DNA of 64,000 nt from Bacteroidota bacterium (GTDB lineage Bacteria; Bacteroidota; Bacteroidia; AKYH767-A; OLB10). The translations under genes were made by a program, and so were the position numbers. Of this stretch, positions 37,090-44,911 are shown in pieces. The notes beneath the pieces are model-generated. The model was not told the DNA's origin, ran no database searches, and saw only the letters and a program-made list of their open reading frames with translations. The stretch is taken from contig JADKFV010000016.1 in the NCBI GenBank assembly GCA_016717325.1, positions 1 through 64,000 on the forward strand, written 5' to 3'. The first letter of the stretch is position 1. Each line of letters begins with the position of its first letter.

Positions 37090-37692
37090 ATGAAAAAAAT
37101 ATTTTTTATAGTTTTATTGTTTACTATACAAGTAACATGCATTGCGCAACCTCAAAAATTGCCGGCAATTATTATCAACGATGGCGACACCATGCCTGTA
37201 GTATATATGCGCGCTATTGAAGTGGTTGGCAATTTAAATCCCGAAGCTGCTGCCAATCTTGCAAAATATAATAAACTCAGACGTGATGTGTTGCGGGCAT
37301 ATCCTTATGCAAAAATTGCTGCTGCCAAGCTTAAGGAAATAAATGATCATGCGGCAACATTGACACGTGAAAGAGACCGCAAAGAGTATATCAAATCGAC
37401 CGAGAAAGCTATGAAAGAGCAATTTGAAGGAGATTTAAAAAAGCTCACTATTGGGCAAGGACGCATTTTAATAAAATTGATAGACCGACAAACGGGAAAT
37501 ACATCATTCGAATTGGTAAAAGATTTGCGTGGTGGGTTGCAAGCCTTTATGTGGCAGGGTTTGGCGCGTTTGTTTGGCAGCAACTTAAAAAGTGAGTACG
37601 ACCCTAATGGAGAGGATTCTATCATCGAATCGATAGTGTTGCAAATTGAATCGGGCACCTTAAAAATTCCCGAAGCCTATATGACAAAATAA
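37090..37692 (+). CDS. DUF4294 domain-containing protein
   Basis: About 200 residues from ATG 37090 (an in-frame ATG at 37078 is possible). Signal peptide MKKIFFIVLLFTIQVTCIAQ, then a conserved helical domain with LRRDVLRAYPYAKIAAAKL, the EYIKSTEKAMKEQFEGDLKKLT segment, GQGRILIKLIDRQTG and ending in a Leu/Lys-rich tail. These are DUF4294 features, a Bacteroidota periplasmic family of unknown role. Confidence 0.82.
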   Translation: MKKIFFIVLLFTIQVTCIAQPQKLPAIIINDGDTMPVVYMRAIEVVGNLNPEAAANLAKYNKLRRDVLRAYPYAKIAAAKLKEINDHAATLTRERDRKEYIKSTEKAMKEQFEGDLKKLTIGQGRILIKLIDRQTGNTSFELVKDLRGGLQAFMWQGLARLFGSNLKSEYDPNGEDSIIESIVLQIESGTLKIPEAYMTK

Positions 37693-37824
37693 AAAAAATC
37701 ATTGACTATAATTTCAAACTTATGGTATAACAGGTGCCGGTCCAAACACTTTTTTAATACATAGTTGAAAACTTATATTAAGCACATTGCACATAAACAG
37801 CTATCATTGCACAAAAGAACATAA

Positions 37825-38121
37825 GTGAAGTATACACAAAATTTTCTTAAAAAAGTTGAAGACCAGTTAAACGAAAGTGGTTATCAGGTGCGCTACGAAA
37901 AAGGTAATTTCAAATCGGGGTACTGCGTGCTCGAAACAAAAAAAGTAGTTGTAGTAAATAAATTTGTCACCCTCGAAAATAAAATAAACACACTTGTAGA
38001 GATTTTAAATTTACTTGGCAATCAGAGTATGGAAAACAATGCAATGCTCAACAATATTGAAAATGCAGATAATACCGAAGACACCTCACTCGAAAAAAGC
38101 GAAATGCAATCTGCCAATTAA
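37825..38121 (+). CDS. Hypothetical small conserved protein
   Basis: 98 residues starting at GTG. The first 65 residues (FLKKVEDQLNESGYQVRYEKG, then VVVVNKFVTLENKINTLVEI) look like a compact alpha/beta fold; the last 30 are acidic and Asn-rich. The MBL-fold gene follows after 21 nt, so the two are probably co-transcribed. I do not recognise a function. Confidence 0.65.
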   Translation: MKYTQNFLKKVEDQLNESGYQVRYEKGNFKSGYCVLETKKVVVVNKFVTLENKINTLVEILNLLGNQSMENNAMLNNIENADNTEDTSLEKSEMQSAN

Positions 38122-38142
38122 TTTTCTACAACCTCACACAAA

Positions 38143-38907
38143 ATGAAAGTAACTTTTTTAGGAACCGGTACTTCGCAAGGTGTTCCTGTTATTTCATGCC
38201 CGTGCAAAATTTGCACATCATCAAACCCGCGAGATAACCGATTGCGAAGTGCTATATTGATAGAAGATGAAGGCACTAACATAGTAATAGATACCGGCCC
38301 CGATTTCAGGCAACAAATGTTACGCGCACAAGTAAAACATCTCGATGCCATTGTATTTACACACGAACATAAAGATCACCTGGCAGGGCTTGACGATATA
38401 CGTGCGTTTAACTATTTCAACAAAAAACGAGTGGATGTGTATGCACATGAAAGAGTGCAGGCAGCAATAAAACGTGAGTTTCCTTACATCTTTGATGGCA
38501 ATAATTATCCCGGCATTCCCGAAATAGATTTATACGATATTCGTGCAGGGGTAAATATTCAAATTAACAATATCACCTTACAACCCCTCGAGGTAATGCA
38601 CTATCAGTTGCCGGTGTTTGGGTTTCGCATCAATAATTTTGTCTACATTACCGATGCAAATTTTATTGCTCCACACGTGATGAGAGAAATTAAAGGAGTG
38701 GATCATTTTGTAATAAATGCCTTACGTAGAGAAAAACATATTTCACACTTTACACTGGACGAAGCATTGGCGGTAATAGAAGAGGTGAATCCTGGCCACG
38801 CTTACCTCACACACATAAGCCATCAATTAGGTTTGCATGATGATGTAGCGGCAGAATTGCCAAAAAATGTGGTGCCGGCATATGATGGTATGATAATTGA
38901 AATGTGA
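38143..38907 (+). CDS. MBL-fold metallo-hydrolase (PhnP-like)
   Basis: 254 residues. The N-terminus FLGTGTSQGVPVISC with GTGTSxGxP and the metal motif THEHKDHLAGLDDIR (HxHxDH) mark the PhnP-like metallo-beta-lactamase branch; later metal ligands are in VMHYQ, YITDAN and THISHQLGLH. PhnP-type enzymes are phosphodiesterases on cyclic phosphates, but many in this phylum are uncharacterised. The two Cys near residue 20 (CPCKICTSS) are typical for the branch. Confidence 0.85.
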   Translation: MKVTFLGTGTSQGVPVISCPCKICTSSNPRDNRLRSAILIEDEGTNIVIDTGPDFRQQMLRAQVKHLDAIVFTHEHKDHLAGLDDIRAFNYFNKKRVDVYAHERVQAAIKREFPYIFDGNNYPGIPEIDLYDIRAGVNIQINNITLQPLEVMHYQLPVFGFRINNFVYITDANFIAPHVMREIKGVDHFVINALRREKHISHFTLDEALAVIEEVNPGHAYLTHISHQLGLHDDVAAELPKNVVPAYDGMIIEM

Positions 38908-38952
38908 CATCCGAATTATAAAAAGAAGTTTAATCATTTAAAAATAAAAACA

Positions 38953-39411
38953 ATGTTTGAAAGTTTATTGAATTTAGTGAAGGAGAACGCAGGCGATGCT
39001 ATCATCAACAATCCTGCAATTCCAAATGAGCATAATGATGCTGCTATCGAAACAGCAACTAGCGGAATTATGAGTGGCTTAAAAGGTGCCGTTGGTGGTG
39101 GTAACCTGGAAGGCATAATGAGTATGTTTAGCGGTGGAAGTGCCAATGCCGGCAGCAATCCAATTGTTAATGCCATATCTGGTCAGGTAGCTGGTAACCT
39201 TATGGAAAAATTTGGTATCAACAATGCAGCAGCAGGCAATATTGTACAATCGCTTATACCAACAGTTATGAGCAAACTGGTACACAAAACCAATGATGCA
39301 AACGATAGCAGTTTCGATATCGGTGGCATTGTAAGTTCACTTACTGGTGGCAATCAGGCTGGTGGAGTTGGTGGTATGATTGGCAACATCACAAAAATGT
39401 TTGGAAAATAA
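38953..39411 (+). CDS. Hypothetical Gly/Asn-rich small protein
   Basis: 152 residues without signal peptide; Gly-, Asn- and Ala-rich helices (ATSGIMSGLKGAVGGG, GIMSMFSGG, GGMIGNITKMFGK). The composition resembles DUF937-type proteins, but I cannot assign it firmly. It is followed by a strong terminator and preceded by 45 nt from the MBL gene, so it may be the last gene of that unit. Confidence 0.6.
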   Translation: MFESLLNLVKENAGDAIINNPAIPNEHNDAAIETATSGIMSGLKGAVGGGNLEGIMSMFSGGSANAGSNPIVNAISGQVAGNLMEKFGINNAAAGNIVQSLIPTVMSKLVHKTNDANDSSFDIGGIVSSLTGGNQAGGVGGMIGNITKMFGK

Positions 39412-39432
39412 ATCGCTAAAAGCATATATGTA

Positions 39433-39463
39433 AAAAGCTGCAACTTCTTGCGGCTTTTTTTTT
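39433..39463 (+). terminator. Rho-independent terminator
   Basis: AAGCTGCAA / TTGCGGCTT stem with a CTTC loop (one wobble pair) and nine T after it; 20 nt after the preceding stop codon. Confidence 0.85.
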
Positions 39464-39505
39464 GTTTCGTTTATTCTGTCCCAAAAAATAATCAATATAT
39501 TTTTG

Positions 39506-40738
39506 CTACTTCAACAAAAGCTTTTGCTTACCTATTATTTCTTTTTTAGCATTGGAGAGTACAACTGTATAAAATGCTTTTTGCAACGCTGATACATCAA
39601 TAGTACAAAACTCGAATGGAGTTATTTTTTGTTCTAAAACTTTTTTCTGCAATACATCGTATATAGTTACAGTTAATTCTCCTTCAATCTTTGTTTTTAT
39701 ATTTATAATATTTTCGGCTGGGTTTGGATAAATACCAAAATCATTTACAGCACTGTTTTCAAAAAAAGAAAGCGGCAAACTTTTGCGATACACTTCACCA
39801 TCGCCTCCTGCAGCTATAGCATAATTACTGCCCCAGTGTACATCAGTAAACGAAGTTTGTGAGTTTGTACTTTCGGTGTTCCAGTTAATACCTCCATCAT
39901 AGCTGAATGCAATCAGTCCACCATAACCACCACACAGTATTTCGTTGGCATTTTTACAATTTACACTATAAGCCCCGAATCCACTTTGAGCATCTAGTAT
40001 CAGGTTGATAGGTGAACCATTTGAAGTTGTTTTGTACAAACCCGAATTTACACCGAACTCTTCACCGGTAAAAAATAATTGAGCACTTGCATTTTCGTAA
40101 TCCATGTCAGACACCGCAATGTTTGTGCTAAACACATTGTAAGAGGGAACTGTTAAGTCTAGCCTTCCCAGAGTAGGTCCATATAAGCCTCCTACATAGC
40201 CCGTAACGGAATCAGCGAACACCATATCCTGCAATCCCGATAAACCCAGGTTAACACCCACACTGTTCCATGTTATCCCACCATCAATAGTTTTGTGTAA
40301 TACAGCACCTTGTGCACCGGCAGCAATCCAACCAATATAGCCTACTAAAGGTGTAACAAAAAACATAGGTCCATGCGGTGCATTAAAACAAATGTTTGTC
40401 CATGTATTGCCACCATTTATAGTTCTTCTGATAGTTCCGGTTCCGCCATCGGTCATACAAATCCAACCTGTATCTTCATTAATAAAGTACAAATAATCGA
40501 ACGATTGGTAATAAAAACTTTTTTCGTACCAATTTAAACCCCGGTCGAAGGTCTTGAAAATTTTTCCTGCAAGCGATAATCCAACAATGCTGTCAGCAAT
40601 CATATAACCCACCGAGTCGTTTACAAATTGCATTTGTGCAATACTCCAGTTATTAGGTAAATTAATTTTTGTCCATTGTGCATTACATTCATTAAAAGAA
40701 CAAAAAAGCAGAAGAATGATAAGTAGATTTTTTTTCAT
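39506..40738 (-). CDS. T9SS type A protein with YCF48-like beta-propeller
   Basis: 410 residues: signal peptide (MKKNLLIILLLFCSFNECNAQ), then repeated propeller blades with the YCF48/BNR-like pattern (VGYMIADS, GLNWYEKSF, TGWICMTDG, TINGGNTWTNI, DGGITWNSVG, DGGINWNTES) and a C-terminal Por sorting domain (FGIYPNPAENIINIKT). It should be exported to the surface by T9SS. The blades suggest protein or ligand binding; no catalytic site is seen. Confidence 0.85.
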   Translation of the reverse strand: MKKNLLIILLLFCSFNECNAQWTKINLPNNWSIAQMQFVNDSVGYMIADSIVGLSLAGKIFKTFDRGLNWYEKSFYYQSFDYLYFINEDTGWICMTDGGTGTIRRTINGGNTWTNICFNAPHGPMFFVTPLVGYIGWIAAGAQGAVLHKTIDGGITWNSVGVNLGLSGLQDMVFADSVTGYVGGLYGPTLGRLDLTVPSYNVFSTNIAVSDMDYENASAQLFFTGEEFGVNSGLYKTTSNGSPINLILDAQSGFGAYSVNCKNANEILCGGYGGLIAFSYDGGINWNTESTNSQTSFTDVHWGSNYAIAAGGDGEVYRKSLPLSFFENSAVNDFGIYPNPAENIINIKTKIEGELTVTIYDVLQKKVLEQKITPFEFCTIDVSALQKAFYTVVLSNAKKEIIGKQKLLLK

Positions 40739-41165
40739 GATGATGTTTTTTAAAATTAGATTTCAAATATACGAAAATAAAAACTTTTTAAATATTTACT
40801 TTCTTGAAAAACACCTTTAGAAAAAAAATAAAATGATTATGATCACTTCAGCTACCATATTTTTGAAATGCGGGGGATCGGAGCATCAACTAACATATGG
40901 CAATGTTGAAGATTGAACTAACGTATTGCAATGCTGAGGAACGAACTAGCGTATTGCAATTCTGAGGCACCCTACCAGAATAGAGGTTGCACTAAAAGAG
41001 TCGTTCGCGGAAGGCTTATGCAGCAGAGATGCTTCGTACCTCAGCAAGACAATTCAAAAAGACTTACGCAGCAGAGATGCTTCGTACTTTAGAAAGACGA
41101 ATGAAAAAGACAGGCGAAGTATAGATGCTTCGTACTTCATCAAGACAATTCAGCATAAAAATTTC
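40739..41165. repeat. Intergenic region with two kinds of degenerate tandem repeats
   Basis: About 40880-40975 has three ~29-nt units with GAACTAACGTATTGCAATGC and variants; about 41014-41155 has three ~48-nt units with CAGCAGAGATGCTTCGTAC and variants. The second kind shares the AGATGCTTCG/AGATTGCTTCG word with 57.58 kb. No gene. Confidence 0.75.
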
Positions 41166-41197
41166 AAAAAAAAAAGCCGGAATAAATCCGGCTTTAA
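41166..41197 (-). terminator. Terminator of gltA
   Basis: On the minus strand AAGCCGGA / TCCGGCTT with a 5-nt loop and a long T run, 20 nt after the gltA stop. Confidence 0.85.
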
Positions 41198-41217
41198 TAT
41201 TTTAGTTTTGCTAACTA

Positions 41218-42498
41218 TTAAGATGGTGTTACTGCTGCTTGTTCAGCAATTTTTTTCTTTACCCACTCAGTGGTTACCGAACCGGGGCGCTCGATAGGAG
41301 AACCCAAAGCGCGATCCCACAACAAAGATGTGAGTACACCTATTGCTCTCGACACTCCAAATAAAACGGTATAGAAATCATATTCGTTGAGACCATAATG
41401 CATAAGTAATATGCCTGAATGCGCATCAACATTTGGCCATGGATTTTTTATTTTTCCTGTGGCTTTCAATATTTCGGGAGTCACTTCATATAGCATCTGC
41501 ACTATTTTGAATAACTCATCGTTAGCCATATTTTCTTTTGCAAAATCTTGCTGTGCTGTATACCGGGGGTCGGTTTTTCTTAAAACAGCATGTCCATAAC
41601 CGGGAACCACACGCCCTTCGCTAAGGGTTTGTTTTATGTATTCTTCAATTTGTTCTTTTGTTGGAACGCCATTAAACTTTTCGCGCAATTCAATTACCCA
41701 ACGTGCTACTTCCTGTGCTGCAAGTCCATGTAAAGGTCCTGCAAGTCCATTCATGCCTGCTGCAAGCGATAAGTAAGCATCACTCAACGCTGAACCTACA
41801 AGGTGAGTGGCATGTGCCGATACATTGCCTCCTTCGTGGTCAACATGAATGGTAAGATATAAGCGCATGAGTTTGCGCATTCCGGGAGTATCGAAACCTA
41901 ACATGTGAGCAAAGTTGGCCGCCCAGTCCAATTTTGGATTTGGTTCTATATGAACGCCATTCTTATAAGTGTTACGATATATATAAGCTGCAATACGCGG
42001 CAAACGAGCAATAAGGGTAAGAATATCTTCGAACATGGCATCCCAGTATTCTTTTTTATTCATGCCATCGCGATAACGTTGAGCAAAAACACTTTCTGTT
42101 TGCAACGCCATAATTGCCATGCTGAATTGAGTCATAGGATGCGTTTTTGCCGGTAGCATATCAAGCATATCGAAAACGTGCTTGGGCACTGTAGAGCGCT
42201 TCATCCATTCGTTGTTTATTTCTTTTACATCCTGGTTTGTTGGTAAGTCGCCAGTGAGTAAAAGGTAAAACATACCCTCGGGCAATGGCTCAGGACCTTC
42301 GTCACTATGAGGCAGTTTTTCACGAAGTTCAGGTATTGAATATCCACGAAAACGTATTCCTTCTTCGGGATCAAGTTTCGATGTTTCGGTAATCATACCT
42401 ATCATGCCTTTCATACCGCTATATACTTGCTCGATTGTGTACTCGCCAAGTTTAAAATTACCGTGTTGCTTTACCAACTCTTTAATTTCCGCGGCCAT
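41218..42498 (-). CDS. gltA: Citrate synthase (eukaryote-like type)
   Basis: 426 residues; condenses oxaloacetate and acetyl-CoA. Catalytic His in GLAGPLHGLAAQEV, His in PGYGHAVLRKTDPRYT and Asp in NVDAHSGILLMHYG. The MAAEIKELVKQHGN start and MIGMITETSKLDPEEGIRFRG resemble the mitochondrial type I form, as is usual for Bacteroidota, rather than the NADH-sensitive GltA of E. coli. It has its own terminator. Confidence 0.92.
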   Translation of the reverse strand: MAAEIKELVKQHGNFKLGEYTIEQVYSGMKGMIGMITETSKLDPEEGIRFRGYSIPELREKLPHSDEGPEPLPEGMFYLLLTGDLPTNQDVKEINNEWMKRSTVPKHVFDMLDMLPAKTHPMTQFSMAIMALQTESVFAQRYRDGMNKKEYWDAMFEDILTLIARLPRIAAYIYRNTYKNGVHIEPNPKLDWAANFAHMLGFDTPGMRKLMRLYLTIHVDHEGGNVSAHATHLVGSALSDAYLSLAAGMNGLAGPLHGLAAQEVARWVIELREKFNGVPTKEQIEEYIKQTLSEGRVVPGYGHAVLRKTDPRYTAQQDFAKENMANDELFKIVQMLYEVTPEILKATGKIKNPWPNVDAHSGILLMHYGLNEYDFYTVLFGVSRAIGVLTSLLWDRALGSPIERPGSVTTEWVKKKIAEQAAVTPS

Positions 42499-42572
42499 TG
42501 GTATGGCTTTTGCGCAAATTTTTCTTTTATACGATCCATCTTTTATTTAAATGGTTACAGTGAAAATTATAT

Positions 42573-42974
42573 TTATGTTCTAATTATATCTTTTTGAAAT
42601 ACTGATTCTGACCTGAACGATTTTTTCTTTTTATACTTAGCATCATTTATATCAAGCTCATTTACTAAAACTACCAAAGCCGCAATAAATCCCAAAACCA
42701 CCAAAATCCATATCAATCGTTCTATTAATTTCTTATATTTTCTTGTAGAGCTCTTCTTCCTTACTTTTATTTTCTTTTTTATTTTAATCCTTTTCTTTAC
42801 CCGCTTGCGCCCCGAAGAAGAAGTTCTTTGGCCGCTTACCCAATCCGGAAATTCCTTATTTCCATCATTATCCAATTTGGGTTCTCCATCAACTTCTATT
42901 TCCTGCTCAATCTCTTGCTCTTCGAATTCGTCTTCGTTGTCGGGCAAATTGACTTTTGAATTTTCGTCAGCCAT
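42573..42974 (-). CDS. Hypothetical single-helix membrane protein
   Basis: 133 residues: an acidic N-terminal third (EDEFEEQEIEQEIEVDGE), a very basic middle (RKRVKKRIKIKKKIKVRKK) and one membrane helix (LIWILVVLGFIAALVVLVN) near residue 95. I do not recognise a family. It lies between eno and gltA on the same strand. The charge pattern suggests a cytoplasmic tail that binds nucleic acid or acidic lipid, but that is a guess. Confidence 0.6.
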   Translation of the reverse strand: MADENSKVNLPDNEDEFEEQEIEQEIEVDGEPKLDNDGNKEFPDWVSGQRTSSSGRKRVKKRIKIKKKIKVRKKSSTRKYKKLIERLIWILVVLGFIAALVVLVNELDINDAKYKKKKSFRSESVFQKDIIRT

Positions 42975-43021
42975 GTTTTAAAACAATAAATTAATTGCGA
43001 AGTTTTTTATCACACGAATAA

Positions 43022-44314
43022 TTATCTCTTAGCAAATTTGAAACCACGTCCTTTATAAGTGGCCGAATTTCCCAACACTTCCTCTATGCGTAGCAATTGA
43101 TTGTATTTCGAAATCCGATCGCTGCGCGATAAACTGCCGGTTTTTATTTGTCCACAATTTAATGCTACGGCTAAATCTGCAATTGTGGTATCTTCTGTCT
43201 CGCCAGAACGATGACTCATTACAGTAGTGTAATTATTGTTCTTAGCCAATTGCACCGTATTTATAGTTTCGGTTAACGATCCTATTTGATTTACCTTTAC
43301 TAATATCGAATTGGCAACACCTTTGTCAATGCCCTGTTGCAAGCGGTTAACGTTGGTAACAAATAAATCATCGCCCACTAGTTGTATTTTATTTCCAAGG
43401 GCTGTAGTAAGTTCTTTCCATCCATCCCAATCATCTTCGGCAAGGCCATCTTCAATACTTATGATGGGATATTTATTAACCCAATCCTTCCAAAAACTCA
43501 CCATATCGCTCGATGAAAGTTTATCGCCTGTAGATTTATGAAAATGATACATCTTTTCTTCTTCGATGTAGAATTCGGTAACGGCAGCATCCATAGCAAT
43601 AAAAACATTTTCGCCCGGCTTATAACCTGCTGCTTCAATAGCCTTCATTACCATTTGTATTCCTTCTTCGTTCGATTTCAGATTGGGAGCAAAACCACCT
43701 TCGTCTCCAACGTTTGTTGATAGTTTTTTATCGTGTAATACTTTTTTAAGGTTGTGAAAAATTTCGGCACCCATACGCAAAGCCTCAGCAAACGAATCGG
43801 CACCGGTTGGCATAATCATAAATTCCTGAAAATCGATTGAATTATCAGCATGCGAACCACCATTCAGAATATTCATCATTGGGATGGGCAATTCGTTTGC
43901 ACACACACCGCCAACATAACGAAACAGCGGCAGGCCCAGTTCCTGAGATGCAGCATGGGCTATAGCCAACGATACACCGAGTATTGCATTTGCCCCAAGG
44001 CTCGACGTGTTTGGCGTGCCATCAAGTTGCATCATAAGCTGATCGATATCATGCTGCGCAAACACCGACAAGCCACGCAACTCTTCCAGTATAGGACCAT
44101 TCACATTATCCACTGCACGGGTAACTCCCTTGCCCATATACCGGCTTTTATCGTTGTCGCGAAGCTCGGCTGCTTCATGCTTACCGGTACTGGCGCCCGA
44201 TGGCACCGCAGCCCGGCCTATAATGCCGTTGGTAGTGGTCACATCTACTTCAACTGTTGGATTACCGCGCGAATCAAGTATTTCGCGGGCATTTATTGCT
44301 AAAACATTGCTCAT
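43022..44314 (-). CDS. eno: Enolase
   Basis: 430 residues from the ATG at 44314 (MSNVLAINAREILDSRGNP), which is the family start; the earlier in-frame ATG at 44383 adds 23 unrelated residues. It converts 2-phosphoglycerate to phosphoenolpyruvate. Metal and catalytic motifs: the SGASTG loop, IEDGLAEDDW, GDDLFVTN and MSHRSGETEDTTIADL. Confidence 0.96.
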   Translation of the reverse strand: MSNVLAINAREILDSRGNPTVEVDVTTTNGIIGRAAVPSGASTGKHEAAELRDNDKSRYMGKGVTRAVDNVNGPILEELRGLSVFAQHDIDQLMMQLDGTPNTSSLGANAILGVSLAIAHAASQELGLPLFRYVGGVCANELPIPMMNILNGGSHADNSIDFQEFMIMPTGADSFAEALRMGAEIFHNLKKVLHDKKLSTNVGDEGGFAPNLKSNEEGIQMVMKAIEAAGYKPGENVFIAMDAAVTEFYIEEEKMYHFHKSTGDKLSSSDMVSFWKDWVNKYPIISIEDGLAEDDWDGWKELTTALGNKIQLVGDDLFVTNVNRLQQGIDKGVANSILVKVNQIGSLTETINTVQLAKNNNYTTVMSHRSGETEDTTIADLAVALNCGQIKTGSLSRSDRISKYNQLLRIEEVLGNSATYKGRGFKFAKR

Positions 44315-44420
44315 AGTTTTGGTCTTGAATTTTAAAGCCTGCGAATGTAATCTTTTATAAAATATGCTTAACACAAAATTCATAGCTCCACATAATATTT
44401 TGGAATATTTTTACGCCAGG

Positions 44421-44852
44421 ATGAAAATCGACAGCCGAAAAATATTTTCCTGGATAATGCTTGTGCTGATTTGCACTTCTACCTTTGGGTTGGTGCATGT
44501 TCAGCATTTTTGCAAAATGGCACAGCTCCATTCAGTCCAAAATATTGTAGATAACCAATGCGACAATAAAGACAGCGAACCTTGCTGCTGCGAAGAAAAT
44601 TCTTTACCAGCAAACAATCAGAAAGACAACTGCTGTGACAATAAATTCAGTTTTTTCCAATTACATTATCAGGCCGTTGTAATTGCATCTAATTTCCACA
44701 TTCAACCTCCGCCAATTTATTTGCACGAAAATGTATCTTATGCTTTTGATTTTTTCTCTCATGAACATAATTCATTTGTTACAATAGTTTTACAACCTCA
44801 TTTAATATTGAATAAAAACCCCCGTGCACTTTTATGTGTGTGGAATACTTAG
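44421..44852 (+). CDS. Cys-rich small protein of a metal-uptake cluster (HYC_CC_PP-like)
   Basis: About 143 residues from the ATG at 44421, with a signal-anchor helix (IFSWIMLVLICTSTFGL). Cys and His groups follow (VQHFCKM, SEPCCCEE, DNCCDNKF), then a stretch with PPPIYLHEN. The pattern H-x-C / CC / PP matches a Bacteroidota family found next to metal-linked TonB receptors. The Cys clusters suggest periplasmic metal binding. The receptor gene starts 59 nt downstream. Confidence 0.65.
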   Translation: MKIDSRKIFSWIMLVLICTSTFGLVHVQHFCKMAQLHSVQNIVDNQCDNKDSEPCCCEENSLPANNQKDNCCDNKFSFFQLHYQAVVIASNFHIQPPPIYLHENVSYAFDFFSHEHNSFVTIVLQPHLILNKNPRALLCVWNT

Positions 44853-44911
44853 GAAGATTGTTTTCTTTTTTACAAAAACAATTTTTTTCCAATTTCATTA
44901 TTTCTAAAATT

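Noticed and set aside
43850..44302. 150-codon plus-strand frame inside eno
   Set aside because: Antisense to a highly conserved enolase region; amino acid composition is not protein-like.
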